The notes under the pieces are model-generated. The model saw only the letters and a list, made by a program, of their open reading frames with translations. It made no database searches and was not told where the DNA came from. Of a stretch of DNA of 64,000 nt, positions 16,209 through 25,192 are shown in pieces (position 1 is the stretch's first letter; every line of letters begins with the position of its first letter). Origin of the DNA: Bacteroidetes Order II. bacterium (GTDB taxonomy: Bacteria; Bacteroidota; Rhodothermia; Rhodothermales; UBA2364). The DNA lies in assembly GCA_016788705.1 (NCBI GenBank), contig JAEUSQ010000012.1:1-64000 (forward strand). The letters run 5' to 3'. Made by a program: the position numbers and the translations under genes.

Positions 16209-17792
16209 ATGATTCATCAATTTGATTTTCTGGTGCTGGGTTCGGGCATTGCCGGACTTTCATTCGCACTCAAAGTGGCCCCACATGGGTCGGTAGCGAT
16301 TGTCACCAAAAAACAGTCTGCCGACTCCAACACCAATTGGGCACAAGGAGGGGTGGCTGCAGTTATGGATCCATCAGATAGTTTCGAGAAACACATTGAG
16401 GATACCTTAATTGCTGGAGCGGGACTTTGCAAGCGGGAAGCGGTGGAGGTGGTGGTAAAAGAAGGACCAGGATACGTGCGTGAATTAATGAAAATGGGGG
16501 CCCACTTTACGCAAAAAAATGGTGTTTTGGACTTGGGGCGAGAAGGGGGCCACTCTATGAACCGGATTGTCCGTGCAGAGGACATGACAGGTCGGGAAAT
16601 TGAACGGGCTTTGTTGATACAAATCCGAAATCATCCGAATATCCAAGTCTTTGAACACCATTTTGCCTTAGAATTGATTACACAACACCATCTTGGCGAG
16701 GTCGTTACCAAATTCAGGACCGATACCCAGTGCTATGGGGCCTATGTGTTGGATGAGCACGAAGACAAAGTAGAAGTGTTCTTGGCCAAAGCGACATTGT
16801 TGGCTACTGGTGGGGGAGGGCAGGTCTATGCCCATACCACCAATCCGATGGTAGCGACTGGCGATGGGATGGCGATGGCGTATCGCGCAAAAGCGCGAAT
16901 TGCTAATATGGAGTTTGTGCAATTTCACCCCACGTCTTTGTATCGGCCCGGAACGTCTTTTCTTATTACCGAGGCTGTTCGCGGCGAGGGTGGTTTGCTG
17001 TTTAACCAAGCAGGCGAACGCTTTATGACTAACTACGATGAACGATTAGAACTGGCTCCACGAGATATTGTGGCACGCGCCATCAACGATCAAATGAACA
17101 AGCGAGGAGAAGAATTTGTCTATTTAGATATTTCGCATAAGCCCAAGGACGAAATTATTTATCATTTCCCCAATATTTACGATCAATTGCTGTCTTATGG
17201 CATAGACATGACCAAGGAACCGATTCCGGTTACGCCGGCTGCACATTATTTTTGTGGGGGGGTTCTCACAGATTTAGAAGGTCGGACTTCTATCAATGGC
17301 TTGTTTGCCTGCGGAGAGGTTACTTGCACTGGTTTACACGGGGCCAATCGCTTGGCTTCCAACTCGTTGGTAGAAGCGATGGTATTTGGTAATCGGGCCG
17401 TAAATCCTGCCATTGCATATGCCCAGAGCACCCAATTCCGTACCGATATACCCGCATGGGATGATAGCGGGACCACAAATGCCGAGGAATTGGTGCTCAT
17501 CACCCAAAATAGACGAGAATTGCAGGCCATCATGTCTGCCTACGTAGGTATTGTTCGCACCCGGCTGCGCTTGGAGCGGGCATACCGTCGGACCTTCTTT
17601 TTGTTTGAAGAAACCGAAGATTTTTATCGCCGAACCCGAGTGTCTGTTGGGCTGTGTGAATTGCGCAATATGATTACCGTGGCTTATATGATCATTAAAT
17701 GTGGCCTCCAGCGAAATGAAAATCGGGGGCTGCATTACTTGCTGGAGTACCGCGATAAACCTCAAATGGAGCCGCGTGACTCTATTATCTGA
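16209..17792 (+). CDS. nadB: L-aspartate oxidase
   Basis: This 527-residue FAD enzyme oxidises L-aspartate to iminoaspartate, the first step of de novo NAD synthesis. The N-terminus has the dinucleotide-binding FLVLGSGIAGLSFAL motif. NWAQGGVAAV, REGGHSMNRI and LATGGGGQVY are shared by NadB and the succinate dehydrogenase flavoprotein group, and ACGEVTCTGLHGANRLASNS near residue 370 is typical of NadB. The MIHQFDF start at 16209 is chosen over a TTG 30 bases earlier. nadA and nadC are not in the window. Confidence 0.93.
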   Translation: MIHQFDFLVLGSGIAGLSFALKVAPHGSVAIVTKKQSADSNTNWAQGGVAAVMDPSDSFEKHIEDTLIAGAGLCKREAVEVVVKEGPGYVRELMKMGAHFTQKNGVLDLGREGGHSMNRIVRAEDMTGREIERALLIQIRNHPNIQVFEHHFALELITQHHLGEVVTKFRTDTQCYGAYVLDEHEDKVEVFLAKATLLATGGGGQVYAHTTNPMVATGDGMAMAYRAKARIANMEFVQFHPTSLYRPGTSFLITEAVRGEGGLLFNQAGERFMTNYDERLELAPRDIVARAINDQMNKRGEEFVYLDISHKPKDEIIYHFPNIYDQLLSYGIDMTKEPIPVTPAAHYFCGGVLTDLEGRTSINGLFACGEVTCTGLHGANRLASNSLVEAMVFGNRAVNPAIAYAQSTQFRTDIPAWDDSGTTNAEELVLITQNRRELQAIMSAYVGIVRTRLRLERAYRRTFFLFEETEDFYRRTRVSVGLCELRNMITVAYMIIKCGLQRNENRGLHYLLEYRDKPQMEPRDSII

Positions 17793-18960
17793 CCCACGTT
17801 TCACGACGGTCTTCCGGTATTCCGTCCTATTTGTCGGTACGACTCTTTTTTGCTGGGGTTGGTACGGACACATTGATTTGGCGGTTTTTGGAGACAAGGA
17901 TCTCCGCCATTATCGGCACATGGCAGCGGCAGCCCCAGATCTGGCTTGGACGGTACGTGCTCCGTTTGGCTTCCGAATCTTGCCACCGTGGCTTGCTGGT
18001 TTATGGCCGGGGGGATTGGATGCGGGCTTTAGATGGGGGACTTTGCTGACCATTGGTGGGTTGGCTATTTTATGGGTACATTGGCTGGCAAATTGGGGAT
18101 TAAGTCCCACGGAACAAAGTGTGGGTCTGCTTTGGCTCCTGTTGAATCCACATTTTGTGGGCTTTCCGGCATTTAATCCATATCAATGGGGAGATGTCCT
18201 AACCATGGTGCTAATTTTGGGAATGGCCCTCAGTTTGTTCAAAAATAAATACAGCCAATTTGGTTTTTTACTCCTTCTTGGTGCAATGACCCGCGAGGCG
18301 AACTTGCTCATGTTGCCAGTGGCTCTCTGGTATTTCCGCAAAAATCGTGTAGGGATCAAGGATGTATGGGGAATGGTTTTACTGTCCATCTTGGCATTAA
18401 TGGTTTTTATGGCCATCCGGACCGGAGTTCGGGTTGAAAACCAAGATTGGCACCTTTGGGGCGCTCTTTCAATCTATGCCCGACAATTAGCCGATCCTGT
18501 GGCGTGGGGGCGCTTACTGCTCAATACATATGCCCCTTTTTCGGTTCTGCTGCTTGTTTGGTACAAGCCCTTCTTTCGCCTCTTTAAAGCCCATCCGGCT
18601 TGGGGGGGGTTTGGAGGATTGGTCTGGATTTCTTGCTTCTTTGGGCAAGACAAGGAGCGCCTACTCGCACCAACGTTTTTTTTGGTCTATTTTGGCATTC
18701 TGCTCTTGTTTCATGGGTTGCCGGAAAATCACCGTAAGACCGGGTACTGGATAACCACTTGCGCCGCCTTTTTAACTTCTTGGCACCATTTGGTGGCCCG
18801 CTTTCCCATTTTCCCCAAAGGAATATATTTTGGGTTAAGTGCCTTTCTGACGCTTGTATTGGGCTTCTGGGCTTGGAAGCAGAAAGATCATTTATCTGCA
18901 CAAGATGAAGGCTTCTTGAAAGACGTAGGGTTTGGCGTAGAAGTTAATAAAAACACTTGA
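17776..18960 (+). CDS. Multi-pass membrane protein of unknown function (glycosyltransferase-like)
   Basis: A protein of about 394 residues with 8-10 hydrophobic segments. The motif FGFRILPPWLAGL near residue 55 (R-I-L-P-P) recurs in bacterial integral membrane proteins related to polyprenol-dependent glycosyltransferases, and MTREANLLMLPVALW resembles their later loop. No firm donor or acceptor motif is seen. The frame extends back to 17701 inside nadB. A GTG at 17776, overlapping the nadB stop by 17 bases, is the preferred start because it lies just before the first membrane segment. Translational coupling to nadB is likely. Confidence 0.65.
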   Translation: MTLLSDPRFTTVFRYSVLFVGTTLFCWGWYGHIDLAVFGDKDLRHYRHMAAAAPDLAWTVRAPFGFRILPPWLAGLWPGGLDAGFRWGTLLTIGGLAILWVHWLANWGLSPTEQSVGLLWLLLNPHFVGFPAFNPYQWGDVLTMVLILGMALSLFKNKYSQFGFLLLLGAMTREANLLMLPVALWYFRKNRVGIKDVWGMVLLSILALMVFMAIRTGVRVENQDWHLWGALSIYARQLADPVAWGRLLLNTYAPFSVLLLVWYKPFFRLFKAHPAWGGFGGLVWISCFFGQDKERLLAPTFFLVYFGILLLFHGLPENHRKTGYWITTCAAFLTSWHHLVARFPIFPKGIYFGLSAFLTLVLGFWAWKQKDHLSAQDEGFLKDVGFGVEVNKNT

Positions 18961-18986
18961 CACCCATAGGGGTTTTCCAGTATCTT
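18957..18986 (+). promoter_or_regulatory. Sigma-70-like promoter for tRNA-Thr
   Basis: TTGACA at 18957-18962 and TATCTT at 18981-18986 are separated by 18 bases. The -10 ends 20 bases before the tRNA. The -35 overlaps the stop codon of the upstream gene. Confidence 0.5.
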
Positions 18987-19006
18987 GAAAACCTTGAATT
19001 TATCAG

Positions 19007-19079
19007 GCCAATGTAGCTCAGTTGGTAGAGCAGTTCACTCGTAATGAACAGGTCACCGGTTCGAGTCCGGTCATTGGCT
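19007..19079 (+). tRNA. tRNA-Thr (anticodon CGT)
   Basis: A complete 73-nt cloverleaf. The acceptor stem is GCCAATG/CATTGGC with a T discriminator, the D stem GCTC/GAGC, the anticodon stem GTTCA/TGAAC with loop CTCGTAA, and the T stem ACCGG/CCGGT with TTCGAGT. The anticodon CGT at 19040-19042 reads ACG (Thr). CCA is not encoded. A terminator hairpin follows at once. Confidence 0.96.
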
Positions 19080-19080
19080 C

Positions 19081-19112
19081 AAAGCCTCGTTTCAAAAAAC
19101 GGGGCTTTTTTT
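19081..19112 (+). terminator. Terminator after tRNA-Thr
   Basis: AAAGCCTCGTT pairs with AACGGGGCTTT (one wobble) and runs into a T-tract, directly after the tRNA. Confidence 0.85.
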
Positions 19113-19184
19113 ATCGGCTATTATGGCTACCAATGGGTTACGAGCCGTCTAATTAAACAAATTGAAGGCGTTTAAGCCAGAGGA

Positions 19185-19706
19185 TTAACCCAGAACAACC
19201 TCCATTAAAAAGCGCATGACAGGCTCGATTGTGATAGGATGTTCACCACTTAACCGCAAGATGGGCCTGAAGCTAGGGGGCACTTGCCCATATGTTTGAT
19301 GGCTTAACCAGATGTGTTCCCGGTACCAATCGGGAACGCGACCCCACCTTAAATCCCGATTCTTTCGTTCAATAAAAGTTTTTTTAGAAATGGATAGGAA
19401 GATACCAGCATCGAATCGGCGATACAATTCCGCATCCCAGAATACCATTAGCCCATCGGCAATTACCACCGAGTGGGCCTTTCGTGCCTGATCTATGGCA
19501 GCGATAAAGGCCGAGAAATCCAGTGAACCTGGGGCCTCCCAATCCGTCCGATCCTCATCCCCATGTCGTATTCGGGGTTGTAGGGAGCGCTTAGCCACAA
19601 ACTCGTCTTGATGAAGGGCCACAGCGCTTGGGCCAAACTGTTGCACAAGTTGCAGCGATAAGGTGGTTTTTCCGGATCGGCTGATGCCCCCGATTCCAAT
19701 GACCAT
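19185..19706 (-). CDS. P-loop kinase of the uridine kinase / nicotinamide riboside kinase type
   Basis: This 173-residue kinase has a Walker A motif GGISRSGKTTLS at residues 6-17, then HQDEF (the acidic residue binding the nucleoside hydroxyls), a Walker B-like VVIADGLMVF near residue 88 and an ERKNRDLRWGR lid region. The compact size and the HQDEF-to-DGLMVFWD layout resemble nicotinamide riboside kinase more than bacterial uridine kinase. The true substrate (nicotinamide riboside, uridine or another nucleoside) is undecided. It is convergent with tRNA-Thr. Confidence 0.75.
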   Translation of the reverse strand: MVIGIGGISRSGKTTLSLQLVQQFGPSAVALHQDEFVAKRSLQPRIRHGDEDRTDWEAPGSLDFSAFIAAIDQARKAHSVVIADGLMVFWDAELYRRFDAGIFLSISKKTFIERKNRDLRWGRVPDWYREHIWLSHQTYGQVPPSFRPILRLSGEHPITIEPVMRFLMEVVLG

Positions 19707-19974
19707 GTTTTATCTATAATATGAAGATGGCCCACAGACGATCGCACAATTTGGGCACAAAAATAGAAGCATTTCCCAATACCCAGTCCCAAGTTCTTAA
19801 AGCTTTCGCAATCAGTATTTATTGTACTGGTATCGTTTTATTACGGAGTTAGCGAACCGATCTCCGAAAGCCTTATAGAGGCCACAGAAAAGGGGGCGTA
19901 TTGCTGGATTCTTGTTAGCCCAAAAAGCCCCAGCCAATAGGCATAGGGCTTACGTTGAAAAATGTCAGATGGCC

Positions 19975-20790
19975 TTAGCGTCGAGGACGTTTTCCTTTGG
20001 GTTGCTCGGCTGGTGTAGCTGCCTGAGGCTGTAATTTAGAACTGAGTGCTTTGATCTCTTCGACAAAGTTGGCACCTGAGCCTCGAATAAATTTGGCCAC
20101 TTTTACGCTTCCGTCTGGCTGGGTATAGCCCAGTACCAATGTCGGGGTGGAACTGATGCTTGCACCTTCTGCCATTTGGATGGTTTGATTAATGGCTGCA
20201 TCGTATTTGGGGCCATTAACGCAATCTTGCAGTTTGTTACCATCGGCTCCCACTTTGTTCGCAAACGTGCCCAAAGAATCTAAGGACGATTGTAGTTTGC
20301 CTTGGTTTTTGAAAAAGGCGTCGTGAACCTCCCAGAATTTACCCTGCTCGTTGGCACAACGTCCGACCTTTGCTGCTTTTAAGGCGAGTGGATGAATAGA
20401 AGTGAGTGGTAAATCCACAAATACTTTTTTCAGCACGCCAGCTGTTACCAAGCTATCTAAAGTTGGGGCCACATTGTTCGCAAAAGTAGCACAATAGGGG
20501 CACTGAAAATCGGAAAACTCCAGGATGGCGATGGGTGCGGTGGCCTTTCCTTTTTGGGGTAAGTCTTTGACATCAAAAGACAATTTAATTTCTACGGCGG
20601 CGTCAATAAATTGCTTTAAGGTACGGACTTCTCCATCTAAATATTGCACATAACGGTACAATTGCTGGACTGCCTGACGCAATTGGGTCACTTCATCGGC
20701 GGCAGGCGGATTGCCTTGCGTCACTTGTTGGGCACGGGTAGGAAGCCATACCAGGCCAAGCAACAAGACAGGAACATAAAATTTTTTCAT
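19975..20790 (-). CDS. DsbA-like thioredoxin-fold protein
   Basis: This 271-residue exported protein has a signal peptide (LLLGLVWLPTRA), then a predicted coiled coil at about residues 33-65 and a DsbA/DSBA-like domain starting near residue 85. The active site is EFSDFQCPYC, with Cys97 and Cys100; the helical insertion and the SSTPTLVLG segment carrying the cis-Pro follow. This is the layout of periplasmic disulfide oxidases or of the thioredoxin_4 family. The C-terminus is Lys/Arg/Pro-rich (KGKRPRR). The coiled coil suggests it may oligomerise. Confidence 0.88.
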   Translation of the reverse strand: MKKFYVPVLLLGLVWLPTRAQQVTQGNPPAADEVTQLRQAVQQLYRYVQYLDGEVRTLKQFIDAAVEIKLSFDVKDLPQKGKATAPIAILEFSDFQCPYCATFANNVAPTLDSLVTAGVLKKVFVDLPLTSIHPLALKAAKVGRCANEQGKFWEVHDAFFKNQGKLQSSLDSLGTFANKVGADGNKLQDCVNGPKYDAAINQTIQMAEGASISSTPTLVLGYTQPDGSVKVAKFIRGSGANFVEEIKALSSKLQPQAATPAEQPKGKRPRR

Positions 20791-20863
20791 GTAGAAATAG
20801 ATTATAGGTTAGATGCTGAATTCAACGCTTGATTCGTCTTAAATAGTATAATCAATCCCTATA

Positions 20864-20901
20864 CCAAAAAGAAAGCCCACTTCTGTTGGAAGCAGGCTTT
20901 C
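20864..20901 (-). terminator. Terminator of the outer-membrane barrel gene
   Basis: GAAAGCC (20871-20877) and GGCTTTC (20895-20901) form the stem. Read on the minus strand it runs into TTTTTGG. It lies 19 bases past the stop of the minus-strand gene. Confidence 0.75.
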
Positions 20902-20919
20902 GGGAAAAATTATTGTAGT

Positions 20920-21648
20920 TCAAAGTTTGATACTGAGAATAACTTGTCCGGAAATGAGTTTTTCGCTGTTTTCATATTCAGCAGGATTCAAGAACTTAAC
21001 ATAGTAGTTGTTCATGACATCCGTAAGCCCATAGTTCAACCGGCCCTCAATCCGTGTTCTTTTTAAATTCAGCCCCAAGCCAAAGTTTGCATCAAGTCCC
21101 ATTTTTTCATAGAGACTGCCTTCTTGCGGTGTCCCTGTTGGAATGTCTGCATAACCACCTTCGCCAATTTTATCCTTCAGATAGTCGTAGGCCAGATCTT
21201 TTATGGCTTCTGTATTGCCCGATTGAATGTTTTTGATTAGTTCTTGTCCTTTTGCAACCGAAGTCAAAAGCGCATTGATTTGTGGTCCAGCCCCAATGTC
21301 AATCCGTCCAATCTTGGCATAAAGCATAAGGGGAACGGAAACATAACCATTTTTGGTATCTAATTGCCGTAGGATTTGGGTATTGCTTTGTCCGGCACGT
21401 TGCTCTTCGGTGCTCCATTGTTTGGAAGCATAAATGACCTCTATTTGTGCGCCAATCCGTCGGGTATTGGTGCGCGCATAAAGTCCGGCCATAAAGCCTG
21501 GGGCAACATTTATGGATTTGAATTTGTAATCTGCATCAGTGATGAGGCTGATATTCGTACCGCCTTTGAGACCATACTCAAGGCGTTGTGCGGTAGCAGG
21601 AAGGGAGACAAGCAGCAGGACCGCAAGCAAGAAGAAGGTATTTTTCAT
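20920..21648 (-). CDS. Outer-membrane beta-barrel protein (porin family)
   Basis: This 242-residue protein has a signal peptide ending TATAQ and a small barrel of the outer-membrane beta-barrel (PF13568-like) type common in Bacteroidota. The first strand is LEYGLKGGTNISLI, followed by repeated amphipathic strands such as PGFMAGLYART, IGAQIEVIYASK and VSVPLMLYAKIGRIDIGAGPQ. The C-terminal residues SGQVILSIKL form the closing strand. Its role may be structural or in small-solute passage; no specific substrate is indicated. It is divergent from pyrD. Confidence 0.82.
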   Translation of the reverse strand: MKNTFFLLAVLLLVSLPATAQRLEYGLKGGTNISLITDADYKFKSINVAPGFMAGLYARTNTRRIGAQIEVIYASKQWSTEEQRAGQSNTQILRQLDTKNGYVSVPLMLYAKIGRIDIGAGPQINALLTSVAKGQELIKNIQSGNTEAIKDLAYDYLKDKIGEGGYADIPTGTPQEGSLYEKMGLDANFGLGLNLKRTRIEGRLNYGLTDVMNNYYVKFLNPAEYENSEKLISGQVILSIKL

Positions 21649-21755
21649 GAGAAATAAGGGTTGATTGTTGTAAGATGTGAATTAAGTTATGTAAGATTTA
21701 AATGCTATAATAATCGTTACGCATTAACACCATCGGAAGGATCATCAAAGGAAAT

Positions 21756-22853
21756 ATGTTCTATCAACTTCTAAAACCGTTTTTGTTCAATATGGATCCA
21801 GAAACGGCACACCACTTAGCGATGCAAGTGGCCCACTGGGGAACTTGGGCGTCGGGGGTGATTGATCAGGTGTATCGGGTCTCGGATATGCGGCTACGGC
21901 AAAACTTGTTTGGAATGGACTTTGCCAATCCTGTAGGACTTGCTGCTGGCTACGATAAAAATGCAACCCTTTTGCAATTTTGGCCTGCATTGGGGTTTGG
22001 TTTTATGGAAGTTGGGTCAGTGACGGCGCAGCCCTCGGCAGGGAATCCCAAACCGCGTGCGTTTCGCTTGCCCGACGACGAGGCCCTTATCAACCGGATG
22101 GGCTTAAACAACGACGGGGCGGCAGCGGTTGCGCAACGGCTGGCTGGTGTGGGCCAATCGGCCATTCCATTAGGGATCAATATTGCCAAAACACACGACC
22201 CCACCCTCTTGGGAGCAGCGGCCATAGCTGATTTTGCAATGACTTTCCGGCTATTGGCCCCCTTTGCGGGGTATGTTGCCCTAAATATCTCGTGCCCCAA
22301 TACTGCCGAAGGCAAAACCTTTGAGGAACCGGATGCTTTAAGCCAGCTCCTTTCTGCCATCTTCACTGAACGATCAACGCTTGGTTCGGAAGTACCTGTT
22401 TTGGTGAAACTATCGCCTCCCGCCTCCGAAAATCCTCAAGACCTCGCTTATGTAAAGGATTTACTATCCGTCATTCGGGCCTTCCCCATTGCCGGACTAA
22501 TTGCGACGAATACGGCATCGGATCGGGCAGGGCTGAAGTCTAAGGCCAAGGTTGTGGAGGAAATTGGGCGGGGCGGCCTCTCTGGGAAACCGCTACGGAA
22601 TCGTTCTACGGCCTTGATTCGGGTATTATACCAAGAAACTGAAGGAAAACTACCGATTATTGGGTTGGGGGGCGTGGATAGTCCGCTCGCCGCGTTCGAG
22701 AAGATTAAAGCGGGAGCGGCATTGGTGCAGGTTTATACGGGGATGGTGTATCAAGGGCCGGGGTTGGTTTGTGACATTAATAAAGGATTGCTTCGTTTGA
22801 TGGAAGAAAATGGTCTGCAACATATCCGAGAAGCAATTGGCAAGGAGGTTTAA
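21756..22853 (+). CDS. pyrD: Dihydroorotate dehydrogenase, class 2 (quinone-dependent)
   Basis: This 365-residue enzyme oxidises dihydroorotate to orotate in pyrimidine synthesis, passing electrons to membrane quinone. The N-terminal amphipathic extension FYQLLKPFLFNMDPETAHHLA marks class 2. The FMN-binding core follows (NPVGLAAGYDKNA, FMEVGSVT, NRMGLNNDG, IGLGGVDS). The catalytic loop reads LNISCPNT, placing a cysteine (Cys180) where class 2 enzymes normally carry serine. The carA and carB genes of the same pathway lie 40 kb away in this window. Confidence 0.92.
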   Translation: MFYQLLKPFLFNMDPETAHHLAMQVAHWGTWASGVIDQVYRVSDMRLRQNLFGMDFANPVGLAAGYDKNATLLQFWPALGFGFMEVGSVTAQPSAGNPKPRAFRLPDDEALINRMGLNNDGAAAVAQRLAGVGQSAIPLGINIAKTHDPTLLGAAAIADFAMTFRLLAPFAGYVALNISCPNTAEGKTFEEPDALSQLLSAIFTERSTLGSEVPVLVKLSPPASENPQDLAYVKDLLSVIRAFPIAGLIATNTASDRAGLKSKAKVVEEIGRGGLSGKPLRNRSTALIRVLYQETEGKLPIIGLGGVDSPLAAFEKIKAGAALVQVYTGMVYQGPGLVCDINKGLLRLMEENGLQHIREAIGKEV

Positions 22854-22857
22854 AGAA

Positions 22858-24492
22858 ATGTGGATGCTACTGATGTTTTTTATGCTGTTTAACGTGAATT
22901 CGTTCTTGCGTATCAACAATGTTAAAAAAAACACAACAGCTATTGAAGAGCATGATGAGGAATATACAACTTCTATCAAACGAGATTCCATCTGGGTGAG
23001 GTTCTCTTCACGAGTAAAACCCGGAGAAGTAGCTTATTTTGAGGGGATGAGTCTTTCAAAAACAGATATAAACCTTGAAATAAGCCGTCTGGAACATACC
23101 AAGCCCTTTATAAGCAACGAAACTAAGGGAGCCATTCTTCAAGAAAATTACTTCATATCCTTAAAAAAGAAGGAAGAAAAAAATTTTTATTTAGGAAGAA
23201 ATAGTAAATATTTTGATAAAGAAGGAGTTTATAAAGTGTGTTTGATTAATAAAAAATTTGATGAAAATAAAATATGTAGCTATTTAGAAGTAACTCATTT
23301 TTCTGTTTTTTCAAGACTAAAAATAGATAGAAAAATTCTTGAATTAATGATCGGTTATACGAATATTATTGATTTTTCAAAAGATGTTTCTGTTGTAGTG
23401 GTCTATATGGATGAGAATAAAATAAATATAAAAGAAAAACGTAAAATAAAAATAAACAAAAATGGAATGGTTTCGATTAACTTGAATCAAGGAATTGATT
23501 TTTATGTAATAATTGAAAATAAAAATGGTGATTCAGTTACTTTTTTACCTGATTTTAGTGAATATAAATACTATCAAGAAGAAAAAAAAGAAATGATTAT
23601 TGATAAAAAATTATTAAGAACAGTTGTGGATATAACATTTGATAAAAATATCTACAGTGTAGGTGATACGGTATGGTATGCAGGTTATATACATAAATTA
23701 ACATCAAAGGGCCTTAAGCCTATTTCATCCTATGTTAAAAAAATTGATTTTTTTTATAAGAAGAATATTGGTGCTGATCAATCTGACGTTTTATTTTTGA
23801 CGAAACAAGAGAAAACGAATAAATTTGGTGTTTTTGAAGGATACTTTATTTTGTCCGATTTCTTAGCTAATGCCCGTATCTTTACTAGATCGGCGTATGA
23901 TGAGCCGTTTGCAGATATAAGATATGACAATAAAGTTGATTCCTTAAAGACACAGGTTCGTGTTTCTGAGTTTATTGAGTTACATGCTCCAGATCCTGAG
24001 TTTGATAATGAATTACCTAGGTATTTTGAAGGAAATGAAGAGCTTTATTGTAAAAATAATTTGATGTTTTTTACGATGGATTCATATTTTTATGTGCCTT
24101 CATACCTTGATAATAATATAGGTTTTATTAAATTTAAAATAAAATCTAGTGTAGAGCAAAATGTTTTGTTAGAAGAGTCTATTAATGGAAAATTGAGGGC
24201 AAGTTGGCGAAAAATAAAGAAAGGAGATAATTTTTTTATTTTGAATTCTTTTGGTAAACACAGGAAATCATTTTCAATATCTATTTCTGGTGTAAATATG
24301 GGGTACTTGACGCAGGTTTCAGAAAGATTTTTTGATGAAATGAAAGAGATAGATAATGCAGAATTACAAGAAAAATTCAAACGTAAATATCAATCCTTTT
24401 CTCTATATCACAATAATAATTACTATAAAGTTTACCCAGCGATTGGACATTGGGTCGATGAGAATGGATATTATTCAAGTTTATCTCGATAG
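22858..24492 (+). CDS. AT-rich gene for an exported alpha-2-macroglobulin-like fragment
   Basis: This 544-residue protein has a hydrophobic N-terminal export segment (MLLMFFMLFNVNS). Around residue 255, TFDKNIYSVGDTVWYAGYIHKL matches the MG2 domain signature of alpha-2-macroglobulins. A downstream NKFGVFEGYFILSDF and VRVSEFIELHAPDPEF resemble the MG3/MG4 junction. It ends there, without the thioester or bait regions of full 1500-1900 residue proteins. Base composition is far more AT-rich than its neighbours, suggesting transfer. It starts 4 bases after pyrD behind a perfect AAGGAGGT, which is unusual in this genome. Confidence 0.7.
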   Translation: MWMLLMFFMLFNVNSFLRINNVKKNTTAIEEHDEEYTTSIKRDSIWVRFSSRVKPGEVAYFEGMSLSKTDINLEISRLEHTKPFISNETKGAILQENYFISLKKKEEKNFYLGRNSKYFDKEGVYKVCLINKKFDENKICSYLEVTHFSVFSRLKIDRKILELMIGYTNIIDFSKDVSVVVVYMDENKINIKEKRKIKINKNGMVSINLNQGIDFYVIIENKNGDSVTFLPDFSEYKYYQEEKKEMIIDKKLLRTVVDITFDKNIYSVGDTVWYAGYIHKLTSKGLKPISSYVKKIDFFYKKNIGADQSDVLFLTKQEKTNKFGVFEGYFILSDFLANARIFTRSAYDEPFADIRYDNKVDSLKTQVRVSEFIELHAPDPEFDNELPRYFEGNEELYCKNNLMFFTMDSYFYVPSYLDNNIGFIKFKIKSSVEQNVLLEESINGKLRASWRKIKKGDNFFILNSFGKHRKSFSISISGVNMGYLTQVSERFFDEMKEIDNAELQEKFKRKYQSFSLYHNNNYYKVYPAIGHWVDENGYYSSLSR

Positions 24493-24511
24493 ATATGATT
24501 TTAAATATTCA

Positions 24512-25078
24512 TCAGATATTTTGCTTTTTGATTGTTATTAAATCATTTTCATCGAAATCACCCATGCTGAGAATAGATAAAACGAATGCTGTTTTTTGTT
24601 GATTATAGCGTTCTTTTGTCATTGTTTTTTCTTTGATCAAATTTGCTTTAAGTTGAGAATATTCCTGTGCCAGTTGTTGATTATTTAATAAAGTATCTCG
24701 GAATAAAATATGGTTTTTCAAGGCCAAACTGTCTGAGAAACATACGTATAGGTGATGTTTCTGCCATTCTTTGTCGTTACCGGTTATTGGTGTCCGAGGA
24801 GAAGTTTGTCTAAATACAAATCGCCCAGGAATGCCTTGTTCGCCTTTGTATATATACCCCACTTCTCCGAGCCTCTCCGAGATGCCATCGAGGTGTAATT
24901 TGTCTTCAATAATAATATCTATGTCTAAAATGGGTTTTGCTACAATGTCAGGGATGGCTGTGCTTCCGATATGCTGAAGGTCAATCGGGTAGCCGTGAAG
25001 GACCTCTGATAAAGCTTTTTTTACCCGGCTAAATTCAGTAGCCCAATTTGGATTATGGGGTTCGATAAAGTGTGTCAT
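24512..25078 (-). CDS. GrpB-family protein (nucleotidyltransferase fold)
   Basis: This is a 188-residue cytoplasmic protein of the GrpB group within the nucleotidyltransferase superfamily. The core motif LQHIGSTAIPDIVAKPILDIDIII contains the Gly-Ser and the two metal-binding aspartates, and the downstream LYVCFSDSLALKNHILFRD matches the family. Substrates are undefined for most members; some modify antibiotics or coenzyme A-type compounds. It faces the AT-rich macroglobulin-like gene, with its stop 20 bases away. Confidence 0.85.
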   Translation of the reverse strand: MTHFIEPHNPNWATEFSRVKKALSEVLHGYPIDLQHIGSTAIPDIVAKPILDIDIIIEDKLHLDGISERLGEVGYIYKGEQGIPGRFVFRQTSPRTPITGNDKEWQKHHLYVCFSDSLALKNHILFRDTLLNNQQLAQEYSQLKANLIKEKTMTKERYNQQKTAFVLSILSMGDFDENDLITIKKQNI

Positions 25079-25143
25079 GGTGCATGCTGAAGGCCTCTTT
25101 AATTTGAAAATAATCTTTCATTTATTGACCCCATTATAGATAT

Positions 25144-25171
25144 AAACCCCATCTTGTGAGGATAGGGTTTT
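25144..25171 (-). terminator. Terminator-like hairpin after the LRR/T9SS gene
   Basis: AAACCCCATC and GATAGGGTTT pair with one mismatch. Read on the minus strand it is followed by TATATC rather than a long T-run, so termination is only likely. Confidence 0.5.
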
Positions 25172-25192
25172 ATCGGAATGCTGTTTTTTGGG

